A stretch of DNA of 64,000 nucleotides from Bacillota bacterium (GCA_023390115.1 JAEWDM010000040.1:310001-374000), one strand, 5' to 3'; counted from the first letter of the stretch, positions 50,167 through 60,260 are shown. Notes: generated by a model from the sequence alone, not told the origin. Program-made: numbers and translations.

Positions 50167-51765
50167 ATGAAATTATTAAAGGTAATGCTGGTGGATGATG
50201 AGCTTCTTGCCCTAAATCATTTAAAAAATCTAATTTCCTGGAAGGATCAGGGATTTGAGGTGGCGGCTGAGTACACAAATCCTGTGAAGGCCCTGAGAGA
50301 TTTCGAAAGTATTGCCCCCGACATTATAATTGCAGACATATGTATGCCTGTAATGGATGGGCTTGAATTCAGCAGAAAGGCCATGGAGCTTAGGGAGCAG
50401 GTCAAAATTATTCTTCTTACCTCCTATAAGGAATTTGAGTATGCTAAAAAGGCGGTGGAAATAGGGGTGTCAAACTACCTTTTAAAGCATGAGTTTCATG
50501 CGGACAAGCTGCTTGAGGAGCTTAACAAAATAAAAGCGGAGCTTGAGCGGCAGAGGAATTTAGGAAGCATAGCATTAGGGCAGTTTATAAAGGATCTGGT
50601 GGAGGGAAGGCGGACAATAGCTGAGGAGGCTTGCAAAGCCTATATGAAGCGGCTTGAAGTGGGAAGTCATTTTATATTTATGCTGCTTCAGGAGGATTTG
50701 CCGTATCCGGTAATAAGCTATAAGCTTAAAACGGATGTAACGGTTCTGGATGAAAATCTTGTGAATCATATAAATTTGCCTGACAAGCTGGTGCTTATTC
50801 ACAGTGTTATGCTGGAGAACCATACATGGGGAGTTCTTCTTAAAACAAGCGAGCATATCAGCCAGCGGCAGACCTGGGAGAAGGTAAGAATTGCAGCATC
50901 AATGCTTCAGAGGCTTTTTAAGAAAGAACACGGTCAAACTATAACCATAGTCAGCTCAAACATGTTTAAGGATTTGAAGGAGCTTCCCGCTGTTTATCTT
51001 GAGGCCGGGAATGCCGGAGAGCACAGTATATATCTGGGAAGGGAAAAAATTCTGCGCTTATACGATGTCGATACCCAAGCTGTGTATGATAATGCACTGA
51101 TTAAATCCGGTATGGAGGATGTAATAAAATCCCTTGAAATGATGGATGAGGATGATACCGTACGGCATGTTGACTTGCTTTTTAAAGCAGTGGTTTCAGA
51201 CGGATTCAATAAAAAGGGCTTTAGCCTTTTGTGCGAAGGACTGGTGAAAATTCTTGACCAATTCAGGCAAAAAAAGGGGCTTAGTCCGGTTTTTGATTTG
51301 TGGGGGCCTGACAGCGGCTGCATGGACAGGTGGTATACCGTAAAGGATATAGGGGAATGGTTTGCAGAGGAATTTATAAGCACTGTGAGGGATATAAAAA
51401 GTAAAAATATTAAGGGCTTTTCAAAAAAAGTACAACAGGTAGTCCAGTACCTGTATGAGCATTTTTCAGAGGATATTTGTCTGGGAGATCTTGCAGAGCG
51501 GTTTTGCATGAGCGGTGATTACTTAAGGCATATTTTTAAGGAGGAAACAGGCAGTACGGTGCTCGACTTTATTACCATGCTCAGAATCGATAAATCTAAA
51601 AAGCTTCTGGAGGGGGGAGGCTATAAGATATATGAGATTGCTGAAATGGTGGGCTACAGGACGGCGCAGTATTTCAGCCAGGTTTTCCGTAAGGTGACGG
51701 GGATTAACCCTGTCGATTATCAGGAGAAAAGTGAGGCAGAAAAACAATATGAGATTAAATATTAA
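50167..51765 (+). CDS. YesN-type response regulator with AraC helix-turn-helix
   Basis: A 532-residue protein. Receiver domain at 1-125 with phospho-acceptor Asp near 57 (IIADICMPVMDG), a long middle region of unknown fold, and a C-terminal AraC double helix-turn-helix (about 425-525) with GDYLRHIFKEETGSTVLDF and RTAQYFSQVFRKVTGINP. Such regulators activate importer operons when their YesM-type kinase senses extracellular sugar. The kinase gene overlaps its 3' end. GGAGG precedes the ATG. Confidence 0.92.
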   Translation: MKLLKVMLVDDELLALNHLKNLISWKDQGFEVAAEYTNPVKALRDFESIAPDIIIADICMPVMDGLEFSRKAMELREQVKIILLTSYKEFEYAKKAVEIGVSNYLLKHEFHADKLLEELNKIKAELERQRNLGSIALGQFIKDLVEGRRTIAEEACKAYMKRLEVGSHFIFMLLQEDLPYPVISYKLKTDVTVLDENLVNHINLPDKLVLIHSVMLENHTWGVLLKTSEHISQRQTWEKVRIAASMLQRLFKKEHGQTITIVSSNMFKDLKELPAVYLEAGNAGEHSIYLGREKILRLYDVDTQAVYDNALIKSGMEDVIKSLEMMDEDDTVRHVDLLFKAVVSDGFNKKGFSLLCEGLVKILDQFRQKKGLSPVFDLWGPDSGCMDRWYTVKDIGEWFAEEFISTVRDIKSKNIKGFSKKVQQVVQYLYEHFSEDICLGDLAERFCMSGDYLRHIFKEETGSTVLDFITMLRIDKSKKLLEGGGYKIYEIAEMVGYRTAQYFSQVFRKVTGINPVDYQEKSEAEKQYEIKY

Positions 51766-53497
51766 AACTAAAATTATATTGAGCACCTTTGCAGTTGTAG
51801 CCGTATCACTCGTTGCATGCGGCTTTTTCACTTATAACTACTTTACGGGTATATTAAAGGAGCAGTCCATTCGCGACAATACCACCAATATATTGCAGAT
51901 AAGCCAGCAGCTTAAGATGATGCAGGAGCAGATAAAAAAGACAGCCACCTATGTTATTACAGATGAGGATGTAGGAGAGCTGATAGGCACTGATTTTAAG
52001 GATGAGATAAACGAATACTATGTCAAGGTGGATGTGGCGCAGAGATTAACCAGATTCGGAGCAATAAGCGATTATGTAAGCGATATTATAATTATAAGAG
52101 AGGACGGAAATATTTTTTCAAATACCGTGAGCTTTGAGAACTATTACAGAGAAATTATAAAGGAGCCGTGGTATGAAGATTTTATAAAGCAGGGAAAAAA
52201 GACGGGTTTTACAAGCATCCATAATGTTTTTATAGGAAATGTTTATGAGGATGCCTTCAGCTATATAACGAGGTATGAGAGCAAAAACGGCAATTCCACA
52301 TCAAAATACACACTTGTTTTTGATATTAAATGCAAGGCTGTTAATAAAATATTTGAGAAAAGTGCAAGTGATTTTGAAAAGCTTATGCTTATAAATGGAG
52401 ATAGCGGTATGCTGTACAACAGTCACCCCGGAGAAAGCGAGCCGCAAAAGCAAATTATAGAGGAGGTAATATCCAGCAAAAAGGATTATGTAGAGGACAG
52501 GCAAAACCTTGCCATAGCGGATGTGACATTGTATGACGGGTGGAAGCAGGTGGCTATCATATCTAAGGCACGGCTTTTTGACAAGGTAAAGAATATCTTT
52601 CCATATTTCTTTGTTATCACCATGCTGAGCCTGATATTTATAATAATACTTATCATACCTATTGTTATGAATATAACAAAGCCCCTTTCAAGGCTGGTGG
52701 AAGCAATGAAAAAGGTGTCGCGGGGGGATTTTGATACAAAGATTTCAGTTAAAACCAAAGATGAGTTTGAAATTATAGGAGAGGGCTTCAACAAAATGGT
52801 AGGCGAGTTGAACGACTATATAAAGGTCTCCCTTCACAATGAGAAAATGAAGAGGAAAATGCAGATTGACTTGTTGATCTCACAGATTAACCCTCATTTC
52901 ATATATAATACCTTGAATTCTGTTATTTACCTCACTCACGCAGGAAGAAACGGAGATGCAATTAAAATAACGGAATCCATTATAAGCATACTGCAGGATA
53001 CCGTAAAGACAGGAGAAGATGCAATATTTGCTCTTGTGAGGGAGGAGCTTAAAATTGTAGACAATTATATAAATATACAAAAATACCGCTATCCTCATAA
53101 ATTTGACGTGGAGATTAAGCTGGAAGGAGATATGGAGGAGGTAAAAATGCCGAGGATGGCGCTTCAGCCCATTGTTGAAAATGCTCTCTTTCATGGCATT
53201 TATCCCTCTGATAGCCAGGGGATACTCAAAATTCACATATGGGAGGATGGAGGCAAAATGTATGTGTGTATTGAGGATAACGGAGTAGGAATGGATGAGG
53301 AAACTTTGAAAAACATTTATAAAGCTCAAGGGATATCCAGAGCAAGCAACCACACCCGCAGCATAGGCCTAAGAAACGTAAGGGAAAGGCTTGCCCATTT
53401 GTATGAGAGCGAAGCCGGAATAGAAATACTAAGCAGGACAGGAGAAGGAACCCGGGTTGTAATTCATTTTCCTGTGAATGGGGCTAAAAGCCTCTAG
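51749..53497 (+). CDS. YesM-type sensor histidine kinase
   Basis: A 582-residue membrane kinase: membrane segment at about 8-30, an extracellular double-Cache-like sensor (about 35-270), a second segment at about 285-310, HAMP (about 310-365), the His_kinase domain with the phospho-acceptor His in INPHFIYNTLNS, and an ATPase domain with IVENALFHGI, DNGVGM and GLRNVRERL. ATG at 51749 puts MRLNIKTK before the first helix; GTG at 51731, with AGGAG four bases upstream, is an alternative. It overlaps the regulator gene by 17 bp. Confidence 0.92.
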   Translation: MRLNIKTKIILSTFAVVAVSLVACGFFTYNYFTGILKEQSIRDNTTNILQISQQLKMMQEQIKKTATYVITDEDVGELIGTDFKDEINEYYVKVDVAQRLTRFGAISDYVSDIIIIREDGNIFSNTVSFENYYREIIKEPWYEDFIKQGKKTGFTSIHNVFIGNVYEDAFSYITRYESKNGNSTSKYTLVFDIKCKAVNKIFEKSASDFEKLMLINGDSGMLYNSHPGESEPQKQIIEEVISSKKDYVEDRQNLAIADVTLYDGWKQVAIISKARLFDKVKNIFPYFFVITMLSLIFIIILIIPIVMNITKPLSRLVEAMKKVSRGDFDTKISVKTKDEFEIIGEGFNKMVGELNDYIKVSLHNEKMKRKMQIDLLISQINPHFIYNTLNSVIYLTHAGRNGDAIKITESIISILQDTVKTGEDAIFALVREELKIVDNYINIQKYRYPHKFDVEIKLEGDMEEVKMPRMALQPIVENALFHGIYPSDSQGILKIHIWEDGGKMYVCIEDNGVGMDEETLKNIYKAQGISRASNHTRSIGLRNVRERLAHLYESEAGIEILSRTGEGTRVVIHFPVNGAKSL

Positions 53498-53515
53498 TGC
53501 CCTGTAACGGAATTC
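53496..53515. repeat. Hairpin repeat, copy 2 of 2
   Basis: AGTGCCCTGTAACGGAATTC starts on the kinase gene's stop codon and matches the inverse of 307-326 at 19 of 20 positions. AGTGCCCT can pair with AGGGTACT downstream to form a hairpin, as in the first copy. The following 140 bp before the binding-protein gene hold two weak CGAATT-like repeats (53551-53576). Confidence 0.55.
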
Positions 53516-53658
53516 GTATCCGGCGGTAAGGGTACTATAGCTTTGGTAACCGGAATTTATACAAAATAGCCGAATTGTATTATTTTTTCGTACAAGCTTT
53601 GCTGGTATCATGAGATTGCACACTTCATTAGAGAATATATTTCAAGGGAGGATTCAAC

Positions 53659-55041
53659 ATGAAAAAAAGGGTAACAAAAAGAATTCTTTGCATGCTTGTT
53701 GCGGCAGTCCTGGCGGCAGGCCTTTTTACCGGCTGCGGCGGAGGAAATGAGGGAGCGCGGAATTCTCAGGAGACAACCCAGGGAGAGGGACAGCAAAAGC
53801 CTGAAGAAAATGCCCCGGGTACGGGTGAGGTTAAGGGAAAGATTGTCGAATGGAACTGGAACCAACTAATGCTGGACAACCTGAAGAAAATCGTAAATGA
53901 AAAGTATCCGGAAATAGAATATGAAGGTGTTATTGTTGCACATGCCGACTACATGCAGAAGCTGCAAAGCAGCCTTGCGGCCGGAACTGATGTCCCCGAC
54001 ATACTTCTGGGCGAAAGTGCCTTCCGGGGTAAGCTGTTTGCTCTAGACATAAACGACAGCCTGGAGGATGCACCGTATAACCTTGACAGAAGCGGGCTGA
54101 TTGAAACAGTAATTCCTGCATTTACGGGAATAAGCGGCAAGATAGTAGGCTTAGACCAGCAGTTCTGCCCCGCAGGGTTTGCCTATAGAAGAGACCTTAT
54201 GAAGGAATACTTTGGCATTGAGGAGCCCGAAGAGGTAGCGGAGCTTATAAAGGACTGGGATTCCTTCACTGCCGCGGGTAAAACCCTGCAGCAAAAAAGC
54301 GGAGGAAAGGTCTTCATGATGGCCAGCATTCAGGATTTGCTGGATACTATAAAGGGACAGATGGCTCAGGAGTATATAAACGGGAAAGAAATAGATGCCA
54401 CTAAAAGATTTTCCGAGGTATTCAATCTCGCCACACAGATAAGAGATGCGGGAGTACCTCTCGGGAAATTTGAAAAAGGAACTCCGGCATGGAATGCAAC
54501 CTATTCACAAGGAAATGTTCTTTTCTATAACCTTGCTTCATGGGCCGCAAAGACATATATTGCGGGGAATGACAAGGATAACGGAAAGGGACGGTGGGGG
54601 CTTGTAAAGTCGCCCGGAGAAAACGGATTTACTCTTGGAGGCACTGCGGTAGGTATTTATAAAAACAGTAAAAACAAGGATGCTGCATGGGCCTATCTGA
54701 ATTATATTTACAATACCAAGGAAGGCGCGGGAGAAATGTATAAGAATATGGGCTACATTTACAGCTTTAAGGCCTTTTATGAAGGAGATGACGCTCCCAT
54801 TAAGCAGCCGGGCTTTTATGACGAATATTTCAAGGGCCAGAATATAGGACAGTATTATTATGAAGTGATTTCTCCGACAATAAAGACTGAAACTCAGACA
54901 ACCTATCAATCTGCTGTAGAGCAGTCATACAGCACCATTATTCCTCTGTTCCTTAAAGACGAAAAGCTGGGGGCGCAGCAGGCAATGGAAAAATTCAAGG
55001 AAGAGCTTAAGCTCAAGGCGCCCGACGCAACTATAAAATAG
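53659..55041 (+). CDS. Sugar-binding lipoprotein, third importer
   Basis: A 460-residue family 1 solute-binding protein with a lipoprotein signal ending in FTGC, a Gln/Glu/Gly-rich linker, and a two-lobe domain. It lies directly after the YesN/YesM genes, the usual order for inducible oligosaccharide importers. GGGAGG precedes the ATG. A strong hairpin follows, separating it from the permeases. Ligand unknown. Confidence 0.92.
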   Translation: MKKRVTKRILCMLVAAVLAAGLFTGCGGGNEGARNSQETTQGEGQQKPEENAPGTGEVKGKIVEWNWNQLMLDNLKKIVNEKYPEIEYEGVIVAHADYMQKLQSSLAAGTDVPDILLGESAFRGKLFALDINDSLEDAPYNLDRSGLIETVIPAFTGISGKIVGLDQQFCPAGFAYRRDLMKEYFGIEEPEEVAELIKDWDSFTAAGKTLQQKSGGKVFMMASIQDLLDTIKGQMAQEYINGKEIDATKRFSEVFNLATQIRDAGVPLGKFEKGTPAWNATYSQGNVLFYNLASWAAKTYIAGNDKDNGKGRWGLVKSPGENGFTLGGTAVGIYKNSKNKDAAWAYLNYIYNTKEGAGEMYKNMGYIYSFKAFYEGDDAPIKQPGFYDEYFKGQNIGQYYYEVISPTIKTETQTTYQSAVEQSYSTIIPLFLKDEKLGAQQAMEKFKEELKLKAPDATIK

Positions 55042-55065
55042 CTCCTCTGGAAATGCAAAGCTCTG

Positions 55066-55105
55066 AAGGGCGGCTGCATAAGACTTGTGCCGTGCAGCCG
55101 CCCTT
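55066..55105 (+). terminator. Strong hairpin between binding protein and permeases
   Basis: AAGGGCGGCTGCA (55066-55078) pairs perfectly with TGCAGCCGCCCTT (55093-55105) around a 14-nt loop. Some T residues follow but interrupted by A, so partial termination and 3'-end protection of the binding-protein mRNA are likely. Confidence 0.8.
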
Positions 55106-55143
55106 TATAAAAAATACTGTTTTTTAAGGAAGGAGTAAGGCCT

Positions 55144-56082
55144 TTGACTTCAGAAAAGAACCTAGTGTTGAATAGAAGAATATCGGGAATTAAGGTATGG
55201 CCTTATGTTTTCTGCGCCCCCTTTGTACTTTCATATCTGGCCTTTAATCTGTTCCCCACCGTATATTCCTTTTATATCAGCCTTTTCGACTGGAACGGCA
55301 TATCTCCGAAGGTTTTTACGGGGTTTGACAACTATATAAGGCTCTGGACAAAAGACCCGCTTTTTTTCAAATCCATTTTAAATACCTTTACCATTATGCT
55401 GATGTCCATACCCTTTCAGATAACCTTCGGATTGCTGCTTGCCCATTTTGTGTTCAACCTGAGAAAAGGAAAGCAGTTTTATCAAACGGTAACATTTATG
55501 CCTTATATAACGGCGCCTGTTGCCATAGGATTTATTTTTTCCTATATTTATGACTGGCAGCACGGGTATATCAACACAATATTAATTAACCTCGGTATTA
55601 TTAATGAAGGAATTTACTGGCTTCAGACTCCCGGGCTTGCAAAATTTGTTGTAGCAAATATGATTGTCTGGAGAATGACAGGCTACTGTATGATAATATA
55701 TATGGCTGGAATGACATCAATACCTATAGAAATTTATGAAGCGGCTACAGTGGATGGAGCGTCAAAGATACAGACATTTTTCAGGATAACCCTGCCCCAA
55801 CTGAAAAATATAACTACCTTTTTAGTAGTAACAGCCATCATTAACGGACTGCAAATGTTTGATGAAGCAGTTATGCTGTATGCCGGCTCGGGACTGTCGA
55901 ATCAATATGTAGGAGGACCGGAAAACTCGGTTCTTACGATAATATGGAAGTTTTATGATGATACCTTCAAGAGCAATATGATGCTGGGCTACGGTGCGTC
56001 CATATCGTATTCACTCTTTATCATAATTGTTATACTGTCAATAATCAGCTACAGGGTTACTAATGGAAAGGGGAATGACTGA
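55144..56082 (+). CDS. Sugar ABC permease (MalF type), third importer
   Basis: A 312-residue permease, starting at TTG (55144) with GGAGTAAGG upstream. Six predicted helices and the EAA loop (PIEIYEAATVDGASK). Its stop overlaps the next start by one base (TGATG), so the two permeases are translationally coupled. No ATPase gene nearby. Confidence 0.92.
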   Translation: MTSEKNLVLNRRISGIKVWPYVFCAPFVLSYLAFNLFPTVYSFYISLFDWNGISPKVFTGFDNYIRLWTKDPLFFKSILNTFTIMLMSIPFQITFGLLLAHFVFNLRKGKQFYQTVTFMPYITAPVAIGFIFSYIYDWQHGYINTILINLGIINEGIYWLQTPGLAKFVVANMIVWRMTGYCMIIYMAGMTSIPIEIYEAATVDGASKIQTFFRITLPQLKNITTFLVVTAIINGLQMFDEAVMLYAGSGLSNQYVGGPENSVLTIIWKFYDDTFKSNMMLGYGASISYSLFIIIVILSIISYRVTNGKGND

Positions 56083-56897
56083 TGAGAAAAGCAGGGAATG
56101 TTATTTTCAGAATTGCGCTTACAATAGCCATTTTGATTGCGGTTTTCCCCTTTTACATGGTTTTGGTAATGGGAACGTGGGACAACGACCGGCTGATGCA
56201 GACACTGCCCTTTTTTGTAAGCGATTACTTTATGAATAACATAAAAATGGTACTAAAGTCCAATTTTTTAATGTATTATTCCAACAGCCTGATTGTATCG
56301 GTCTGTGCAATAGTTTTATCGTGCCTGTCCAGCTCTCTTATAGGCTTTGCAATATCAAAATACAGATTTAAGCTTAGGAAGTTCTTTAACTATTTCATAA
56401 TTTTAATTATGATGGTACCTCCCCAAATATCTATAGTAGGGTATATTCTTGAAATGAGAACCTTAAGGATGACAAATTCCCTTTTCCCTATTATTGTGTG
56501 CTGGATTGCGTCTCCGTTTGCGGCGTTTTTCATGACACAGTTTATGAAGGAGTCAGTACCAAACGAGATAATCGAAAGCGCGAGGATTGACGGATGTTCC
56601 GAGCCCAGAATATACAGCTCTATTGTGCTCCCGTTTATTAAGCCGGGTATTGCTACGATAGCTACACTGGTATTTCTGTGGTCATGGAACAGCTACATGC
56701 TTCCGCTGGTTGCAATCAGCAAGTCAAGGTGGTACACAATTCCCCTGTTTATCACCACTATAGGAGCGGAGTACAGAGATGATTACGGTGCAAGAATGGC
56801 AGCGCTCTCTCTGGCTATTTTCCCGGTGCTGATAGTGTTCTCGATATGCTCAAAGGCATTTATAAAAGGAATTTCGGCAGGTGCGGTAAAGGGTTAA
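56082..56897 (+). CDS. Sugar ABC permease (MalG type), third importer
   Basis: A 271-residue membrane protein with six predicted helices, the EAA loop (PNEIIESARIDGCS), and the typical C-terminus ISAGAVKG. The ATG overlaps the MalF-type stop. Followed after 75 bp by catabolic genes for the imported sugar. Confidence 0.92.
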   Translation: MRKAGNVIFRIALTIAILIAVFPFYMVLVMGTWDNDRLMQTLPFFVSDYFMNNIKMVLKSNFLMYYSNSLIVSVCAIVLSCLSSSLIGFAISKYRFKLRKFFNYFIILIMMVPPQISIVGYILEMRTLRMTNSLFPIIVCWIASPFAAFFMTQFMKESVPNEIIESARIDGCSEPRIYSSIVLPFIKPGIATIATLVFLWSWNSYMLPLVAISKSRWYTIPLFITTIGAEYRDDYGARMAALSLAIFPVLIVFSICSKAFIKGISAGAVKG

Positions 56898-56972
56898 AAA
56901 ATACAAGGTTTGGAAATACAGGTGTGAATGAGCTTTTACAATGTGATATGAGGGCAACCGGAGGTAGCTGCT

Positions 56973-57923
56973 ATGGAAAAGAAATATGATATTTTATGTA
57001 TAGGGCTCGTAAATGTCAATTTACTTGTGAAGCCTGCCGATAAGGGCATATTCGACAGGGATGTGACTCTTGTGGAGGAGATAAGCTCAATTCCGGGAGG
57101 GGACGCGACCAACGAGGCAGTAGTTATGGCAAGGCTTGGTAATAAGGTCGGTTTAATGGGCAAGGTAGGAGATGATGACTTCGGGAGAATAATACTGCAG
57201 TCACTGCACAAGGATGGAGTGAATGCAGAAAATATAAAGATTGATAAAAATGCCCGCACCAGTGCCTGTGCGGTGCTTATAAAAAATGACGGGTCAAGGA
57301 ATTTTGCCACCTTCAGAGGGGCGAACAGTGTTTTTTCTATAAACGATATTGACCTCTCGGAGATTTCAAAGGCCAGGACGGTAAACATAGGAAGCATGTT
57401 TGCACTGAAGCAGCTTGACGGGCATGGGGCCCGGACCATATTTAAGAGAGCCCGGGAAAGCGGGGTTATTACTGCTGCCGATATGAAGGCTGATACTTAC
57501 AATATAGGGTTTGAGGGCATAAAAAATGTTATATGCCATACAGACTACTTCCTGCCCAGCTATGATGAGGCTGCCTACCTGACCGGTGAAAAAAATCCTG
57601 AAAGGATGGCCCGGGCTTTGCTGAATGCCGGTGCGGGGACGGTTGTCATAAAGCTTGGAAAGGACGGATGCTATATAAAATCCGCGAGTGAAAGCCACAG
57701 CCTGCGGCCGTATGACGTAGAGGTGGAGGATACCACGGGAGCGGGAGACAATTTTGTCGCAGGCTTCTTAACGGGTGTAATAAAGGGCTGGGGCTTAGAG
57801 AAGTGCGGAAGGTTTGCAAATGCCGTGGCGTCAATAAGCGTGCAAAAAACGGGCGCCACAACTGCAGTTAAAAGCATGGAGCAGGTAGAGGAATTTCTTA
57901 AAAGCCGCAATGAGGTTATATAA
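56973..57923 (+). CDS. PfkB-family sugar kinase
   Basis: A 316-residue ribokinase-like enzyme with the substrate-binding GGDATNEAVVMARLG near residue 40, KVGDDDFG, and the C-terminal DTTGAGDNF with the catalytic Asp and anion hole. The family includes ribokinase, fructokinase, 2-keto-3-deoxygluconate kinase and IolC. Neighbours (isomerase, class II aldolase, IolA-like dehydrogenase) suggest that it phosphorylates a ketose or keto acid made by the FucI-like isomerase. Its stop lies within the leader of that gene. Confidence 0.88.
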   Translation: MEKKYDILCIGLVNVNLLVKPADKGIFDRDVTLVEEISSIPGGDATNEAVVMARLGNKVGLMGKVGDDDFGRIILQSLHKDGVNAENIKIDKNARTSACAVLIKNDGSRNFATFRGANSVFSINDIDLSEISKARTVNIGSMFALKQLDGHGARTIFKRARESGVITAADMKADTYNIGFEGIKNVICHTDYFLPSYDEAAYLTGEKNPERMARALLNAGAGTVVIKLGKDGCYIKSASESHSLRPYDVEVEDTTGAGDNFVAGFLTGVIKGWGLEKCGRFANAVASISVQKTGATTAVKSMEQVEEFLKSRNEVI

Positions 57924-57945
57924 GCTTATGAAAGAGGTGACTTGT

Positions 57946-59394
57946 ATGCTGGAGGAATATAAAAGAAGAAATAAAATAAAGCTGGGCTTTGCTCCCACGC
58001 GAAGGGCGCTGTCAACAGAGAAGGCCTTCAACAAGGAAGAGGCTAAAAGACAGAAGGATTTGATAGAGGCAAAGATAAGGACATATGGAATAGAATATGT
58101 AAACCTTGATTTCCTTAATGATGAGGGGCTGATTTTTAACGGTCTGGATTCCGATAAGGTGGCAAGAAAATTTATTGAAGAAAAGGTTGATGCAGTTTTT
58201 GCGCCGCATTGTAATTTTGGAACCGAGGATGCGGTTGCCAAAATTGCAAAGAGAGTGGGAAAGCCTCTTTTAATATGGGGCCCCAGGGACGATGCTCCGC
58301 TGGAGGACGGATGCCGCTTAACGGACAGCCAGTGCGGGCTGTTTGCCACCAGTAAGGTGCTTGCAAGGTTTGGAGTTAACTTCACGTATATTACCAACTG
58401 CCGGCTGGAGGATGAGGTATTCGACAGGGGCTTTAAAAATTTTATTGCCGCCGCTTCTGTGGTAAAAAGCTTTACAAACATGAGGCTGGGGCAGATAAGC
58501 ACCCGCCCCAATGCCTTCTGGTCGGTGAAATGCAATGAGGCCGAGCTTCTGGAGCGATTTGGAATTGAGATTGTTCCCATAACCATGCCCGATTTGAAAA
58601 AGCTCTTTGATTCAAGCTATACCGACCATAAAGCAGAATTAAACGCGGTGGTTGAAGGAATTAAGCAAAGCTTTCCCAAAGCAGGCTTCAGCGAGGATTA
58701 TCTTAAAAAGCTCTCTGCGCTGAAGCTCGGAATAAAAAGATGGATGGATGACGAGCAGCTCTCGGTGGCAGCTACACAATGCTGGGGGCCCATGGTTGAA
58801 ACTATGGGGATTTCCCCCTGCTTTGTGCTGTCTGATTTAACCGACGACGGCATACCTGTTATTTGCGAAGCGGATGTGCATGGCGCCGTAACCGCAGCGA
58901 TGGCACAGGCTTCACGGCTTGGAGAGGCTCCTGTTTTTCTGGCGGATGTTACAGTGCGCCACCCTGATAACGAAAATGCCGAGCTGTTCTGGCATTGCGG
59001 GGTATTCCCCAAATCGCTGGCAAAGGAGAGCTGCGGGCCTTCTCTTGCAACCCACTTTAACAGAAAGCTTCCCGCGGTTGGGGCATGGGAAATAAAGGGG
59101 GGGGATATTACAATTTCAAGGTTTGACGGCTTAAACGGAGAATATTCGCTTCTGATGGGGCACGGAAAAGGAACGGCAGGGCCGTATACCTTCGGTACTT
59201 ACGGCTGGATTGAGTTTGAGGACTGGGCAAAATGGGAGCACAGATTTATTTACGGGCCTTATATTCACCACTGTGTGGGAGTGCACGGAAAGACAGCCCC
59301 TGTATTATACGAGGCATGCAGGTATATTCCGGGGCTTAAGGCCGACCCTGTAGAGCCGGCCCGTGAGGAAATAGAAAAAATTTTAAGAGGTTAA
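57946..59394 (+). CDS. FucI-like sugar isomerase (second paralogue)
   Basis: A 482-residue protein of the L-fucose isomerase superfamily (COG2407-like), distantly related to the isomerase in the arabinose operon. ICEADVHGAVTAAM near residue 307 holds likely metal-binding Glu and Asp, and HHCVGVHGK near the end carries His ligands. Substrate unknown; not classical FucI by length (usually about 590). ATG at 57946 with GAGGTG upstream is preferred over 57910. Between kinase and aldolase genes. Confidence 0.83.
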   Translation: MLEEYKRRNKIKLGFAPTRRALSTEKAFNKEEAKRQKDLIEAKIRTYGIEYVNLDFLNDEGLIFNGLDSDKVARKFIEEKVDAVFAPHCNFGTEDAVAKIAKRVGKPLLIWGPRDDAPLEDGCRLTDSQCGLFATSKVLARFGVNFTYITNCRLEDEVFDRGFKNFIAAASVVKSFTNMRLGQISTRPNAFWSVKCNEAELLERFGIEIVPITMPDLKKLFDSSYTDHKAELNAVVEGIKQSFPKAGFSEDYLKKLSALKLGIKRWMDDEQLSVAATQCWGPMVETMGISPCFVLSDLTDDGIPVICEADVHGAVTAAMAQASRLGEAPVFLADVTVRHPDNENAELFWHCGVFPKSLAKESCGPSLATHFNRKLPAVGAWEIKGGDITISRFDGLNGEYSLLMGHGKGTAGPYTFGTYGWIEFEDWAKWEHRFIYGPYIHHCVGVHGKTAPVLYEACRYIPGLKADPVEPAREEIEKILRG

Positions 59395-59408
59395 AGGAGA
59401 AAAATAGA

Positions 59409-60260
59409 ATGCAAACTAAAACTTTGAGAGAATTACTAAAAAGAGCAGACATGGAGGGCTTCGCAGTACCGGCGTTTAACTATTCCGACATATGGGATCT
59501 TTCTGCGGTTATTGAAGCGGCGGAAGAGGAGGAGGCTCCCATTATGGTTGCGTCAATACCAAAGGTTATAAATGCCATAAGTCCTGAAATATGTGGTGCC
59601 ATAGGGCTTGCGGCAATGAAAAAGGCAAGCATACCGCTAATTCATCATCTGGATCATTCCACTGAGGAGGAGCTGTGCAAAAGGGCGGTGGACAATGGGT
59701 ACCCTTCGGTCATGATTGATGCGTCGAAGCTTTCGCTGGAAGAAAACATAAGGGCGGTAAGCAATGTTGTGGAATATGCCCATGCCAGAGGGGTGCATGT
59801 TGAGGGTGAGCTTGGAAAGATTAAAGGCAGGGATTATGAAGGAACGTATGAGGGTGATGATTTTCTGATAAATGTTCAGGATGCGGTTGATCTGGTAAAG
59901 GCGACAAATGTGGATTCCCTTGCAGTAGGAATAGGAACTGCACACGGCTTCTATGAGGGAAAGCCGGAAATAAACTTTAAAAGGCTGTCGGAGGTAAATA
60001 AGGCTGTTGACATACCTCTTGTTCTTCACGGGGGCACGGGAATACCCGAGGAGGACGTAAGAAGGGCTATAAAGGAAGGAATAAACAAGGTTAACGTGGG
60101 AACTGCCATTCGCTATACCTATATCAGCAATGTCAGGGAGGAGCTTATAAAGCACGGCCCAAATATCCATACCATTGAGCTGATGCAGATAGTTAAAGAG
60201 AAAATCAAGGCGGAGGCCAAAATATGGATAAGAGTGTGTATGGCAAATGGAAAGGCATAG
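59409..60260 (+). CDS. Class II ketose-phosphate aldolase (FbaA/KbaY/IolJ family)
   Basis: A 283-residue zinc-dependent TIM-barrel aldolase. HHLDHS near residue 78 gives a zinc His and catalytic Asp, ELGKIKGRD near 135, GTAHGFY near 178 and LHGGTGI near 208 complete the metal and DHAP site. It cleaves a ketose 1-phosphate or bisphosphate to DHAP and an aldehyde. With the kinase and the acyl-CoA-forming dehydrogenase it resembles the lower part of inositol breakdown (IolC-IolJ-IolA). AAAGGAG precedes the ATG. Confidence 0.88.
   Translation: MQTKTLRELLKRADMEGFAVPAFNYSDIWDLSAVIEAAEEEEAPIMVASIPKVINAISPEICGAIGLAAMKKASIPLIHHLDHSTEEELCKRAVDNGYPSVMIDASKLSLEENIRAVSNVVEYAHARGVHVEGELGKIKGRDYEGTYEGDDFLINVQDAVDLVKATNVDSLAVGIGTAHGFYEGKPEINFKRLSEVNKAVDIPLVLHGGTGIPEEDVRRAIKEGINKVNVGTAIRYTYISNVREELIKHGPNIHTIELMQIVKEKIKAEAKIWIRVCMANGKA

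Noticed and set aside
57831..58586. 251-codon minus-strand open frame
   Set aside because: It overlaps the kinase and FucI-like genes in antisense, is Ser/Leu-rich and has no family resemblance.
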